37,154 nucleotides of DNA from an uncultured Rhodobiaceae bacterium (GCA_913051715.1 CAJXCG010000008.1:1-37154), one strand, 5' to 3'; positions 18,747 through 29,118 are shown, numbered from the stretch's first letter. A program made the numbers and translations. The notes: generated from the letters alone by a model not told the origin.

Positions 18747-19241
18747 ATGATTACCCTTCATCCCACCCTGGCATCCCATGCCGATGATATCGCGGCTCTG
18801 TTGAACACCGCCTTCGGGCCCGGTTTTCGCGCCCGCACGGCTGAGCGCTTGCGCGAAAACAATACCGCTATCGCGGCGCTGGCTTATATTGCGCGCGACC
18901 AGCACGACGCCCTCGTCGGTAGCATCAGCTATTGGCCGGTGCGTCTTGGCCGCGCTGCGGGGCTGTTATTGGGGCCGTTGGCGGTTGATGCGCGGGTGCA
19001 AGGCAAGGGCGTCGGGGTACAACTCATGCAGACCACGCTTGATCTGGTGGATCCGGCGCGTTTTGCCTTTGTCATTCTCGTGGGTGACCTCGATTATTAC
19101 GCGCGCATGGGCTTTGCCACCGCGCCGGCTCAGGTGCATTTGCCCGGGCCGGTTGACCCGGCGCGGCTGCTGATACGCGCAGAGGAAAGCGTCTTTGAAC
19201 AGCTTTCGGGCACGCTTCGCCCTGCTCCTGAATTGTGCTAA
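18747..19241 (+). CDS. GNAT family N-acetyltransferase (ORF track opens at 18648; ATG 18747 preferred)
   Basis: MITLHPTLASHADDIAALLNTAFGPG; LLLGPLAVDARVQGKGVGVQLMQTTLD acetyl-CoA-binding loop. Confidence 0.88.
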   Translation: MITLHPTLASHADDIAALLNTAFGPGFRARTAERLRENNTAIAALAYIARDQHDALVGSISYWPVRLGRAAGLLLGPLAVDARVQGKGVGVQLMQTTLDLVDPARFAFVILVGDLDYYARMGFATAPAQVHLPGPVDPARLLIRAEESVFEQLSGTLRPAPELC

Positions 19242-19265
19242 TTTTACAGCTGAGGAATAACTGGT

Positions 19266-19871
19266 ATGACCGACAACGCACCGACCAAAAACGCTTTGCA
19301 AAATGTGATTGCCCAGGCTGAAAGGGCCGAGGGCGACGCCGATGGTTTGCCGCCCGTGCATTTGTGGGAGCCGGATTATTGCGGCGATATTGGCTTGCGT
19401 ATTGCGCGCGACGGGCAGTGGTATTATGCCGGCTCGCCCATTGGCAGAAAACGTCTGGTGCGCTTGTTTTCAACGATTTTGCGCCATGACGAAGACGGCG
19501 AGCACTATCTCGTAACCCCCGTCGAAAAAATTCGCGTCGAGGTTGAAGACGCACCCTTTGTGGCAACGCTGATGCAGGTAACAGGGTCGGGGCGCGACCA
19601 AATTTTGACCTTTGAAACCAATGTGCATGATTTTGCCACAGCGGGCGCAGCGCATTTGCTCCGCATCGAACTCGACCCCGACGATAAAACCCCGGCACCC
19701 TATATCCACATTCGGGCGCGTCTGGAAGCGCTGATCAGCCGAGCGGTGTTTTACGACCTTGTGGCCTTGGGCGAAACCGTGGACGACCAGTTTGGGGTGT
19801 GGAGCGAAAATGTTTTTTTCCCGATTGCGCCGGCCGCCGATATCGAAGCGTGGCTGGAGGATGAGGTGTGA
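19266..19871 (+). CDS. DUF1285 domain protein
   Basis: LPPVHLWEPDYCGDIGLRIARDGQWYYAGSPIGRKRLVRLFSTIL; conserved position next to NUDIX. Confidence 0.85.
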   Translation: MTDNAPTKNALQNVIAQAERAEGDADGLPPVHLWEPDYCGDIGLRIARDGQWYYAGSPIGRKRLVRLFSTILRHDEDGEHYLVTPVEKIRVEVEDAPFVATLMQVTGSGRDQILTFETNVHDFATAGAAHLLRIELDPDDKTPAPYIHIRARLEALISRAVFYDLVALGETVDDQFGVWSENVFFPIAPAADIEAWLEDEV

Positions 19872-20497
19872 GCATGGATTACAAAGCGCGTATCCGTCGA
19901 GCCATTCTGCCCGAACTGCCCGATGACGAGACGCTGTATCATGCGCCGGGCCAGATTGGCGACGGGCGGCTCGATAGCGGGCGCAAGCTGATTGGCGACC
20001 GGGCGCTCAAACTCGCCGCCGTGCTGGTGCCCGTGGTCGACTATGACACCGAACCGAAAATTCTGCTGACGCGGCGCGCCGACCATCTCGCGCAACATTC
20101 GGGGCAGGTGGCGTTTCCCGGCGGCAAGGTTGAGGACGCAGATGGTGGCCCGGTTTCTGCGGCTTTGCGCGAGGCGCATGAAGAGATTGGTCTGGCCGCC
20201 GAATATATCGATGTCGCGGGGTTTTTGAGCACGTATGAAACCGGATCAGGGTTTAGAATTTTGCCTGTGGTGGGTTTTGTGCGGCCCGGCTTTCAGCTTG
20301 CGATTGACCCCAATGAGGTCGCGGAAACCTTTGAGGTGCCGCTCGAACTCATGATCAATGAGGCCAATTATAATCGGCACGATATTGAGTGGGAAGGACG
20401 GCCGGCATTTTACTATGCGGTGGAATATGAAGGCTATAATATTTGGGGCGCGACGGCGGGCATGTTGCGCGACCTTAGCCGGAGGATGCAGTCATGA
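19868..20497 (+). CDS. NUDIX hydrolase, CoA pyrophosphatase-like (GTG 19868 or ATG 19874 start)
   Basis: Nudix box region GGKVEDADGGPVSAALREAHEEIGL; HSGQVAFPGG. Confidence 0.9.
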   Translation: MSMDYKARIRRAILPELPDDETLYHAPGQIGDGRLDSGRKLIGDRALKLAAVLVPVVDYDTEPKILLTRRADHLAQHSGQVAFPGGKVEDADGGPVSAALREAHEEIGLAAEYIDVAGFLSTYETGSGFRILPVVGFVRPGFQLAIDPNEVAETFEVPLELMINEANYNRHDIEWEGRPAFYYAVEYEGYNIWGATAGMLRDLSRRMQS

Positions 20498-20751
20498 TGC
20501 GCGTGGTTTTGTGGAACCTGTTTTTATTTTTGCTGCCTTTCGTGCTCACCGCTTTGTGGGCGGCGTGGGTGCGCCGCACCAGCCCGCGCGAAGCGGTTTT
20601 GCGAAGCTGGTCGCAAGCAACGCTTGTCGGTGCGGTGTTGGTTGTTTCAAGCCTGTTGGTCTGGCGGTTTTCGACCGGCGATGCACCGGGCAAAACCTAT
20701 ATTCCCCCGGCCTTCAAAGACGGTCAGGTTGTGCCCGGTCGGTTTGAATAA
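20494..20751 (+). CDS. DUF6111-like small membrane protein
   Basis: Two TM helices, ATGA overlap with NUDIX, C-terminal YIPPAFKDGQVVPGRFE. Confidence 0.7.
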   Translation: MMRVVLWNLFLFLLPFVLTALWAAWVRRTSPREAVLRSWSQATLVGAVLVVSSLLVWRFSTGDAPGKTYIPPAFKDGQVVPGRFE

Positions 20752-20759
20752 GCCGGTTT

Positions 20760-20793
20760 GACCCAGCCCGAATGACCCAGCTCGAATGACCCG
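20760..20793. repeat. 14-bp tandem duplication GACCCAGCCCGAAT / GACCCAGCTCGAAT plus partial GACCCG, spanning the start codon of the CCA transferase gene
   Basis: Direct reading; 13 of 14 positions identical. Confidence 0.8.
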
Positions 20794-22087
20794 TTCATCT
20801 TCACCATCGCCGGACTTGCAGGGCGCGCCATGGCTTGCCCGACCGCATGTGCAGCATTTACTTGAGCTTCTATCGCCCGAAGGCGAAGAAACGCGCTGCG
20901 TCGGCGGGTGTGTCCGCGATACATTGGCAGGCAGCGTTGCTGGCGATGTCGAGGTCGATATGGCGACCACCTTGCTGCCGGAGGCGGTTTTGGCACGTCT
21001 GGAAGCCGCCGGTATTCGTGCTGTTGCAACCGGGCTTGAGCACGGCACCGTCACGGCTGTTATGCGCCTGCCGGACACCGCGCCCGGCAAAACCGGAAAA
21101 CCGCGCGACGACAAATATGAAATTACCACTTTACGCCGCGACATTAGCGGTGACGGGCGCCATGCCGAAGTGGCGTTTGGGCGCGACTGGCGCGAAGACG
21201 CATTACGCCGCGACCTGACGATTAATGCCGTGTATGCCGACCGCCACGGCACGGTTTATGATCCCGTCGGCAGCGGCCTCGAAGATATTGCAGCGCGGCG
21301 GGTACGCTTTATCGGTGATCCGGCGCAGCGTATCCGCGAAGATTATTTGCGTATTTTGCGGTTTGTGCGGTTTTATTTTCGCCTCAGCCCGGATGTCGCC
21401 CCCGATGTTGCGACGGTTGCGGCCATAACCCATGCCAGCGCGGATATTGCCGCGCTTTCAGGTGAGCGCCGCCAAGATGAATTTTTAAAAATATTGGCGT
21501 TGGGCGAGGTTGAAAAAGCCTTGGGTTTCCTCGCCAAGGTCGGTGCGCTTGACCCCACGCTGGGCGGCGCCGGCGCGTGGAATTTCGCCCGCTTGTCGGC
21601 CTTGGTGGCGCAGGAAAAACACTTGCCCGAGCGCGCAACCCCGCTGGTACGTTTGGCGGCGCTGATGCCTGATGCACAAAGCGGCGCGGCGGTGGCAGCG
21701 TCATTGCGCTTATCGCGCCGCCGCACGCAACGCTTGGGCATAGCCCTTGACCATGCCGGGGCCGATCTCGCGCAACGCCCGCGCCATTGGTTGCACTATG
21801 CCGGCGCACCCAGCGTGTCTGACCAAACCGTCATGGCGCTGGCTGACGGGCAAATATCGACCGGCGATGCCGTCGATTTGCTGGCACAGGCCGAGGCTTG
21901 GGAACCACGGCGCTTTCCCTTGCGCGGCCATGACATGACCGCCGCTGGTGTGCCCGAAGGCCCGGAAATGGGGCGGATTTTGGCTGATCTGGAAGCGTGG
22001 TGGGTGGCGCAAGATTTTCCGCCCAAACAGGCCGTCGCAGCGGAGTTTCGCCGACGCTGGCCCGGTAATGACGAAAACAGCCAATAG
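20786..22087 (+). CDS. CCA tRNA nucleotidyltransferase / poly(A) polymerase family
   Basis: CVGGCVRDTLAGSVAGDVEVDMATT; RRDLTINAVYADRHGTVYDPVGSGLEDIAARRVRFIGDPAQRIREDYLRILRFVRF. Confidence 0.93.
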   Translation: MTRSSSPSPDLQGAPWLARPHVQHLLELLSPEGEETRCVGGCVRDTLAGSVAGDVEVDMATTLLPEAVLARLEAAGIRAVATGLEHGTVTAVMRLPDTAPGKTGKPRDDKYEITTLRRDISGDGRHAEVAFGRDWREDALRRDLTINAVYADRHGTVYDPVGSGLEDIAARRVRFIGDPAQRIREDYLRILRFVRFYFRLSPDVAPDVATVAAITHASADIAALSGERRQDEFLKILALGEVEKALGFLAKVGALDPTLGGAGAWNFARLSALVAQEKHLPERATPLVRLAALMPDAQSGAAVAASLRLSRRRTQRLGIALDHAGADLAQRPRHWLHYAGAPSVSDQTVMALADGQISTGDAVDLLAQAEAWEPRRFPLRGHDMTAAGVPEGPEMGRILADLEAWWVAQDFPPKQAVAAEFRRRWPGNDENSQ

Positions 22088-22090
22088 CCG

Positions 22091-22978
22091 TTAGGGCCAA
22101 ATGACGCTGGGCGGCATGGACGATAAAATGCTGTCTACATTGCCGCCGGTTTTCAGCCCAAACATCGTGCCGCGATCATAGAGCAGATTGAACTCGACAT
22201 AGCGTCCGCGTTGGCGCATTTGGTTCTGGCGGTCGTCATCCGTATAAGGCTGATCCAGTCGGCGCCGGGTGATCTCAGGATAAACGTCGACAAAGGCGCG
22301 CCCGACATCTTGGGTGAAGGCAAAATCAGCCTCCCAGTCGCCCGTGTCGAGATGGTCGTAGAAAATGCCGCCCGTGCCGCGCGTTTCATTGCGGTGCGGC
22401 AGAAAAAAATAAGTGTCACATTCGGCTTTGAAGCGCGGGTAATAGGCGGTGTCATGGGCGTCGCACGCGGCTTTGTAAGCGGCGTGAAAGTCGCGCGTGT
22501 CTTCATGGGTGGCGGTTCGCGCGTCGGCCAGCATGGGGGTGAGGTCGCCGCCGCCCCCGAACCAGCCCTTGGTGGTGACCACCATGCGGGTGTTCATATG
22601 CGCCGTGGGCGCATGCGGGTTGGCAGGATGGGCAATCACTGAAATGCCCGCCGCCCAAAACCGCGGGTCCTCTTCAGCGCCGGCCACTTGGCTGCGAAAC
22701 TGTTCGGAAAATTCACCATAGACGGTCGAAATGTGCACGCCGGCCTTTTCAAACACCTCACCGCGCAGCATCGACATTTCGCCGCCGCCCAAATCGGTCG
22801 CGTCATCACCGCGCCGCCAGGCTTCGCGGACAAATGTTGCGCCATTGGGCTCCAACGCTTCGAGACGACCGCATAAATCATCGCGCAGGGCGCGAAACCA
22901 GTCCGATGCGCGTTGTTTGCGTGACTGCCAGACTTCGGCGTCCTGTTTGGTTGCCGAACCGCTTTTTGTGTCGCTCAT
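22091..22978 (-). CDS. hemF: Oxygen-dependent coproporphyrinogen III oxidase
   Basis: [60 protein letters not shown]. Confidence 0.95.
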   Translation of the reverse strand: MSDTKSGSATKQDAEVWQSRKQRASDWFRALRDDLCGRLEALEPNGATFVREAWRRGDDATDLGGGEMSMLRGEVFEKAGVHISTVYGEFSEQFRSQVAGAEEDPRFWAAGISVIAHPANPHAPTAHMNTRMVVTTKGWFGGGGDLTPMLADARTATHEDTRDFHAAYKAACDAHDTAYYPRFKAECDTYFFLPHRNETRGTGGIFYDHLDTGDWEADFAFTQDVGRAFVDVYPEITRRRLDQPYTDDDRQNQMRQRGRYVEFNLLYDRGTMFGLKTGGNVDSILSSMPPSVIWP

Positions 22979-23126
22979 AATGTCCCCGAGTTCATGTTTT
23001 GGCGGTTTTATCAGATTTGATTTTGCAGCGAAAGAGCGCGCCGGTGCTTATGCCTGCGACGGATTATATTTGAAAAGCCGCTTATTATCCTTAGGCTGAA
23101 ACCCTGTTGGAAAGGGAGCGCCCGTC

Positions 23127-23903
23127 ATGAGCGACATTCGTATCATTTCCTATTTGCCGAACCCGCGTGTTTACAAGGCAACCATTGTGGCGCGCCATTC
23201 GGGTGCCGTGATTGATGTGATCGGCGACAAACCGCCGGAAATGGCAAATTGGTTGTGGGATTATCAGGCCATCAAGATGAGCGACGCCGACAAACAAGCC
23301 CATGCCAGCGCCCGCCGCACGGCCAAAACCGGGTTTTCGGGTGCGTTGTATAAAACCGATGCGTTTTTGAAAGCCAACCCGTTTGGCGACATTCCTGCGG
23401 CCTTTGCCGAAGACGGCACGATGGGCATATTTGAATCCAACAGCATTATGCGGCTGGCTGCACTCACCGGGCCGGAGGCGCCCGCGCTTTATGGCGACAG
23501 CCCGGCGACGCGTGCGCGCATTGACGGGTTTTTGGACAAGACCTTGCTGTTTGCCGATATTATTCAAAAATATATTCTGGCGGGTGACGGGCTGGACGCC
23601 GCGCTGCACGGGCAGATGGCGGGTGCGTTTCATAATTATTGTACAGCGCTGGAGGCCGCGCTTGGGCACCACGCTTATGTTTCCGGCGATGCCCTCAGCC
23701 TGTCGGATGTGGTGTTGGTGTGTGAACTGGCCCTCATGAGCAATGAAAGCCGAATGGCCGACCAGCTGGCGGCGGCGGCATGTCACCCTATTTTGCCGGA
23801 ACTGAAAACCTATCCGGCGCTGCACGCCCATGTTACGGATCTGCTGGGGCGTTCGGAGTTTGCCGAAGACCTTTCTGGCTATGCGCGTTTTATTCTCGCT
23901 TAA
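23127..23903 (+). CDS. Glutathione S-transferase family protein
   Basis: Thioredoxin-like N-terminus, FLKANPFGDIPAAFAEDGTMGIFESNSIMRLAA GSH-binding region. Confidence 0.85.
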   Translation: MSDIRIISYLPNPRVYKATIVARHSGAVIDVIGDKPPEMANWLWDYQAIKMSDADKQAHASARRTAKTGFSGALYKTDAFLKANPFGDIPAAFAEDGTMGIFESNSIMRLAALTGPEAPALYGDSPATRARIDGFLDKTLLFADIIQKYILAGDGLDAALHGQMAGAFHNYCTALEAALGHHAYVSGDALSLSDVVLVCELALMSNESRMADQLAAAACHPILPELKTYPALHAHVTDLLGRSEFAEDLSGYARFILA

Positions 23904-24877
23904 GTTGCGTTTGCTTCGGCAAGCAATTTGGCGACAAAGCTAAAAATCTCAGCATTACACGCCACCGATACCGGTGCTTCTGCCGCAAAGCCGTTAAAGC
24001 CGTGATAGGCACCGGGGAAAACATGAAAATGCGTCGGGGTGCCGACCTGCATCAGCTTGTGGGCGTAAGCGATGTTTTCATCCAGAAACAAATCAAGATC
24101 TCCCACCGGAAGATAGGTGGGCGGTAGGCCGGACAAGTCGTGCGCGCGGGCGGCGGCCGCATAAATGGGAATATCGTCGCTCCCGTATAAATCCCCCAAA
24201 TAGCTCTGCCAGCCGAACAAATTGGCGGCACGCGTCCAAACCAGCGTGTCGGGCAGTTCGTCCGAGGCGGGAGCGATATTGCGGTCATCAATCATCGGGT
24301 AAAGCAAAAGCTGGCCGAGCAGGGAAAACGCCGCGCGGTCGCGCACCAATAAGCCGAGGCCCGCGCACAGACCGCCCCCCGCGCTGACCCCGCCAATAAT
24401 GATCTTGCCCGTGTCGAGATTGAGCGCGGCGGCATTTTCAACCAGATACGCCAGCCCTTCATAGCAATCTTCCAGCGGCCCGGGATACGCCGTCTCGGGC
24501 GCCAGCCGATATTCGACGGACACGGCAAACATGCCGAGTGCCCCGGCCGCGCGCAAGGTAAACGCATCGCCTTGGCGCGCTGAACCCAACACATATCCCC
24601 CGCCATGCATCCAGTAAAATACCGGCAGGGGCGCGCTGGCTTTCGCCGGACGGCAAATTCGCAAGTCAATTATATGCCCATCGCCGGAGGTGACGGACAC
24701 AGTCTCTTGTACAATGCTTTCGGGCACTTCAAGTTGGGCAATTAACGCATCGTCGCGGGCTTGCGAGGCGCGGCGCGCGGTGTCGAGATCAGCGCGCAGG
24801 TCAAAGCCGCCACCGGCCTCGGCGAGGCGCTCCAATCCGGGCAGAAGGTCAGGGTCGATATAGGAAGACTTGCTCAT
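23900..24877 (-). CDS. Alpha/beta hydrolase (HSL/GDXG-type esterase/lipase)
   Basis: YWMHGGGYVLGS oxyanion motif; IIIGGVSAGGGLCAGL nucleophile elbow; HVFPGAYHGF. Confidence 0.92.
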   Translation of the reverse strand: MSKSSYIDPDLLPGLERLAEAGGGFDLRADLDTARRASQARDDALIAQLEVPESIVQETVSVTSGDGHIIDLRICRPAKASAPLPVFYWMHGGGYVLGSARQGDAFTLRAAGALGMFAVSVEYRLAPETAYPGPLEDCYEGLAYLVENAAALNLDTGKIIIGGVSAGGGLCAGLGLLVRDRAAFSLLGQLLLYPMIDDRNIAPASDELPDTLVWTRAANLFGWQSYLGDLYGSDDIPIYAAAARAHDLSGLPPTYLPVGDLDLFLDENIAYAHKLMQVGTPTHFHVFPGAYHGFNGFAAEAPVSVACNAEIFSFVAKLLAEANAT

Positions 24878-24916
24878 AATCCGGCCTCACGCATTGGGGC
24901 GGGTTTACCCGCCGCG

Positions 24917-25393
24917 CTAAGATATTTCGCCCACGTCCAAAATCGGTGCGGCTTCGATATTATCCGCATCCAGCATGAACGCCACGCGCTCAAGCGCAGA
25001 AATAATCAGCGTTTGCTCCCACGATTTCAATTCGCCGAATTTGTTGGAGAATTTTTCATGCAGCATGACGGGAGCTTCCTCGAGCGCCTGCTTGCCCGCG
25101 ATGGTGAGGGAGAAAAAATGTCGGCGCTTGTCGATCGTGTCGCTGGAGCGTTCGACCAGCGCGCGATCTTCCAGTTTACGCATCAGCGTTGTCATGGTGC
25201 CGCGCGACAAGGCCATACGTTCAGCAATGCGCGAGGGGCTGATCGAGCCGGCGCTGCTGATCTCTTGCAGGGCGATGAGTTGCGAGACCGACAAACCCGA
25301 AGCGCGCGCCAGCATGCGCGAATCCGTCGACGTGGCACGAGAAATTTGTCGCAAGGCAATAAGCGCATCGCCGACTTTTGATTGCTCATCCAC
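24917..25393 (-). CDS. MarR family transcriptional regulator
   Basis: Winged-helix ISPSRIAERMALSRGTMTTLMRKLEDRALVERSSDTIDKRRHFFSLTIAGKQAL. Confidence 0.92.
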   Translation of the reverse strand: MDEQSKVGDALIALRQISRATSTDSRMLARASGLSVSQLIALQEISSAGSISPSRIAERMALSRGTMTTLMRKLEDRALVERSSDTIDKRRHFFSLTIAGKQALEEAPVMLHEKFSNKFGELKSWEQTLIISALERVAFMLDADNIEAAPILDVGEIS

Positions 25394-25408
25394 TGTGCAT
25401 CCGCCTTC

Positions 25409-27001
25409 TTATTCTGCCGTTTTGTGAAGTTCCGACCGCATCGTTTTTACTAGAGAAAATGCCGTGCTGTACAGAACAAACGTAAAGGGCAGGGCCACAA
25501 TCAGGGTCCAGGCTTGCAGGCTTTCCAGCGCTTTTGAACCTCCGCCCACAAGCAGCACAACCGCCAGCAGCGATATGATACAGGCCCAGAAAACCCGCTG
25601 CACGAGCGGCGTGTCGGTCTTGCCGCCGGCCGCCACGCTGTCGATCACCAGCGCGCCGCTATCGGATGAGGTGACGAAGAAAACAATCAGCAACATCAAG
25701 GCAAATAGGCTTGCGATTGCCCCCAATGGCAAAATGTCAAAAAGCTGGAACAAAACCAGCGAAACATCGCCAATGCCGTTGCTCAATGCCCCAAGCCCGT
25801 TTTTTGCCTGATAGATGGCGGCGGTGCCGAAGCTCGAAAACCAAATGGTTGCAATCGCCAGCGGTGCCAACAAAGTCACGGCGATAAATTCGCGTACCGT
25901 GCGGCCTTTGGAAATACGCGCCAGAAACAGCCCGACAAAAGGCGACCAGCTAATCCACCACGCCCAGTAGAAAATCGTCCAGCCATGGAAATAGGTTGTG
26001 TCTTCGCGCCCAACAAAATTGCTAAGCGGCACATAGGCTTCGCCATATTGGCGCAGCGCGTCGCCATAGCTTTTCAAAATTGCTCCGGTCGGCCCAACGA
26101 AAAGAATATAGGCCAGCAAAATAACCGCCAGCGCCATGGTGAAATTGCTGAGCACACGAATACCGCGGTCGAGCCCGCGCACCACCGAAAGCACCGTGAC
26201 ACCTGCAATAATAACGATAAAGCCAATTTGCGTGGGTAGCCCGGCTTCAAAATTGAACAGGTAGTTCAACCCGCTTGCGGCCTGTTGCGCGCCCAGACCC
26301 AGCGATGTCGCCAGTCCCAAAACTGTCGCCACAATCGCCAATATGTCGACCACATGCCCGACCCAGCCCCACGCATAATCGCCGATAAGCGGATATAAAA
26401 CGCTGCGCGGTGCCATGGGCAGACCTTTGTTCAGGAATAAAAACGCAATGCCCAGCCCGAACAGCGCATAGACCGACCACGGGCCGACGCCCCAATTAAA
26501 CAGCGTTGCGCCAAGAGCCAGATTTTCCGCCGCCGGCGTATTGGCGGCCACGTTAAACGGCGTGCCGTACCAGCCCGTGTAATAGGCCAGCGGCTCGGCG
26601 GCACCGTAAAACGTCATGCCAATGCCGACGCCAGCCGAAAACAACATGCAGATCCAGGAGACATAGCCAAATTCTGCTGTGGCGTCGCGCCCACCAAGGC
26701 GCATCTTGCCGAGCGGCGAAAACGCCAGCGCGACAATAAAAATCGTGATGAGACTGACGGACAATGAAAAGAACCAGTCAAAGCCGCTCATAATATTATT
26801 GCGTAAGTCGAGCAGCACGCTGGCCGCTTGATCCGGCATTGCGAGAACCAGCGCTGAAGAAACGATGGCGATGAGAGCGCTCAGTTGGAACACAGGCCCA
26901 TGCACATCAAAGCCCATAAAGCGAACATTGTTTTCGCCGCCGCGCTCATTATGCGTGTCTGGCTGAGCCATCGCGCCGGATTGCGTTTCCGAGATATCCA
27001 T
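25409..27001 (-). CDS. BCCT family transporter (betaine/carnitine/choline type)
   Basis: AGVGIGMTFYGAAEPLAYY and WTIFYWAWWISWSPFVGLFLARISKGRTVREF signature. Confidence 0.95.
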   Translation of the reverse strand: MDISETQSGAMAQPDTHNERGGENNVRFMGFDVHGPVFQLSALIAIVSSALVLAMPDQAASVLLDLRNNIMSGFDWFFSLSVSLITIFIVALAFSPLGKMRLGGRDATAEFGYVSWICMLFSAGVGIGMTFYGAAEPLAYYTGWYGTPFNVAANTPAAENLALGATLFNWGVGPWSVYALFGLGIAFLFLNKGLPMAPRSVLYPLIGDYAWGWVGHVVDILAIVATVLGLATSLGLGAQQAASGLNYLFNFEAGLPTQIGFIVIIAGVTVLSVVRGLDRGIRVLSNFTMALAVILLAYILFVGPTGAILKSYGDALRQYGEAYVPLSNFVGREDTTYFHGWTIFYWAWWISWSPFVGLFLARISKGRTVREFIAVTLLAPLAIATIWFSSFGTAAIYQAKNGLGALSNGIGDVSLVLFQLFDILPLGAIASLFALMLLIVFFVTSSDSGALVIDSVAAGGKTDTPLVQRVFWACIISLLAVVLLVGGGSKALESLQAWTLIVALPFTFVLYSTAFSLVKTMRSELHKTAE

Positions 27002-27009
27002 AAATTTTC

Positions 27010-29097
27010 CTAACCAGAATAATATTCAGCGCGGTAATGTTCGCCGAGCGCTATTTTAAGAGGCTCCAAATGTTTTTCAAACGGCCGCCACGCCCCGATG
27101 CCTTTGCGGTTCAAAGGTTGCCGGACTTGCGACGAACTCGCCGTGCGGACAGCGCGCTCGGTGGTATGAAAATCGAGGCACGCAGGTTCAAATGGCAGAC
27201 CCAGATAATCCAGCATGCGCCGAACCTGACCTTCCAGATCATCCAGCACATCTTCATGCTGCACATGCAGTATTTTGCCCGGTAAGGCGCGCTGCCAATG
27301 GTTCATTAACGACACATAATCGGCGTAATAGTGCCCGATTTCCGATAGCCCATAGGTAAATTCTTGGCCTTGCGCGAAAAGCTGCTTGAAACCGGAAAAA
27401 CAACAATCCATCGGGTCACGACGCGCATCAATGATTTTGGCATTGGGCAAAATCAGGCTGATAAGGCCAATATGGCGAAAATTATTCGGCATTTTATCGG
27501 TAAAAAACGCAGCGCCTTGGCGATGCATGCGCGTGTCTTCAATATAGGCGCGCCCATAAGCTGATAAGTCTTCTGCGCTCAATGTGTGCAAATTGGCGGG
27601 GTAGGCGTCAGCTTTGGCTTTGCGCGCCGCGTTTTGCAGGCTGCGCGACAGGCTCAAAATATTCGGCAGTTCCAGCGTGCCGTCAATTTGGCTGTGCGAA
27701 GCGAGGATTTGTTCAATAAGCGTCGAGCCGGCGCGCGGCAGACCGACGATAAAAATCGGGTCGGGAGCCGTACAGCCTTTGCCATGTTGGGCGGCAAAAA
27801 GGGCAGGTGTGCAAAATTCCTGCTGGCGTTGCAGTTCTTCATGCATCACCGCGCTGGTATAGCGGCTCTGGGCTTTTTTCAACCGGTTGCCTTCGTCATA
27901 ATGGAAAAACGCCCGGTCGGTGTCGCCGATTTTTTCATACGCCGCCGCCAGCGCAAAATTCAGATGAATTCGCTCATCCAGCGCGCAGCGCCCATCATCC
28001 AATAACGCCTTCATCACAATTATCTCGTCATCGGAAAATGTGTAGGTTTTCAAATTGGCAAGCGCGTAAAACGCCTGCCCGGTATCATTTCGCACCGCGA
28101 TGGCCCGGCGGTAGGCGGCAATGGCGGCGTCTTGATGTCCCAGCGCTTTTTCAATATGGCCGCGCAAGATCAAAAAGGCCGGATTGTCCGGCTCGCTGAC
28201 CAGCAGGGCGTCGATGCCGTCAATGGCGGCCTGGTTTTGTCCGTGCTGCATGTGTTCGATGGTTTGCTGAAACAGCGCGCCCGCATCGTCAGGGTCGAGC
28301 GCCACCAGCTTGGTACACATCGCCGATGATTTGGCGAATTTTTGCTGTTTGCGCATCAGCAAAATATAATCTTTCATCAGGCGTCGATTGTCGGGCGCAA
28401 ATTTCATGGCGCTTTCCAGCAAATACTCGGCTTCGTCATAGGCCCCCACGCGCCCCGAAATATCTGCCAAGAGCCGCATGGCGTCGACGTGGCGCGGCGC
28501 GTCCAGCAGAAAGTCCTTCACCAGATTTTCGGCCTTGCGAAGGCGGCCCTCATTGAGAAAATGCTGCGCCCGCAATACCGGCTCCGGCAGGCTTTCGTAA
28601 TAGCTTAGTTCACCGCGCGCATGGGCGCTCATGCCGGGTTGGTCGCTGGCGTCGAGAATTTTAATCTGTTCGCGCCAGGCGGCCAGAATTGCCGGGTTGG
28701 ATTCGCTGGCGCGCTGATAATTGCTCAACGCCTCGCGCGCTTTGCCCTCGGCGCGGCAAATATGGGCTTCTTCCAAAAACCCGCGTCCGAAAAACGGCTC
28801 GATATCGAACAATTCTTGCACGAAACGTCGCGCGGTGGCGTGGTCGTTTTGATACCGCGCGCAAACCGCGCTCAGATACAGCGCTTCAATACGCTGCAAT
28901 TTGGTCTCATTGCGCGCAGCTTCTGAAACAGAATTGGCCTGTGAACCGACGTTGGGGGTCGCCTCATCGGGTGCTGGCCGGTGGTTTTCATGCGCTGTAT
29001 CAAGCGCGGCAAGCTGGTCTGCCAGCGCGCTGGCGGCGGCAGGGAAATCCCCTGCCTCCATCAAGCTTTGAACATTTCCAGCCTGCCCCGTGTGCAT
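27010..29097 (-). CDS. Tetratricopeptide-repeat sulfotransferase
   Basis: N-terminal TPR array; PAPS-binding PIFIVGLPRAGSTLIEQILASHSQI; IIDARRDPMDCCFSGF; LPGKILHVQHEDVLDDLEGQVRRMLDYLGLPFEPACLDFH. Confidence 0.92.
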   Translation of the reverse strand: MHTGQAGNVQSLMEAGDFPAAASALADQLAALDTAHENHRPAPDEATPNVGSQANSVSEAARNETKLQRIEALYLSAVCARYQNDHATARRFVQELFDIEPFFGRGFLEEAHICRAEGKAREALSNYQRASESNPAILAAWREQIKILDASDQPGMSAHARGELSYYESLPEPVLRAQHFLNEGRLRKAENLVKDFLLDAPRHVDAMRLLADISGRVGAYDEAEYLLESAMKFAPDNRRLMKDYILLMRKQQKFAKSSAMCTKLVALDPDDAGALFQQTIEHMQHGQNQAAIDGIDALLVSEPDNPAFLILRGHIEKALGHQDAAIAAYRRAIAVRNDTGQAFYALANLKTYTFSDDEIIVMKALLDDGRCALDERIHLNFALAAAYEKIGDTDRAFFHYDEGNRLKKAQSRYTSAVMHEELQRQQEFCTPALFAAQHGKGCTAPDPIFIVGLPRAGSTLIEQILASHSQIDGTLELPNILSLSRSLQNAARKAKADAYPANLHTLSAEDLSAYGRAYIEDTRMHRQGAAFFTDKMPNNFRHIGLISLILPNAKIIDARRDPMDCCFSGFKQLFAQGQEFTYGLSEIGHYYADYVSLMNHWQRALPGKILHVQHEDVLDDLEGQVRRMLDYLGLPFEPACLDFHTTERAVRTASSSQVRQPLNRKGIGAWRPFEKHLEPLKIALGEHYRAEYYSG

Positions 29098-29118
29098 TGC
29101 AGTCCTTGTGTGTCGCGA

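Noticed and set aside
18458-18748. 96-aa minus-strand ORF across the antiporter-GNAT gap
   Set aside because: Overlaps the antiporter 3' end and the repeat/hairpin region; no recognisable domain. The repeats are better explained as regulatory DNA or RNA.
22979-23126. Possible FNR/FnrL box upstream of hemF (ATCAAATCTGAT)
   Set aside because: Does not fit TTGAT-N4-ATCAA on either strand.
23091-23831. 246-aa minus-strand ORF
   Set aside because: Antisense shadow of the GST gene; no domain signature.
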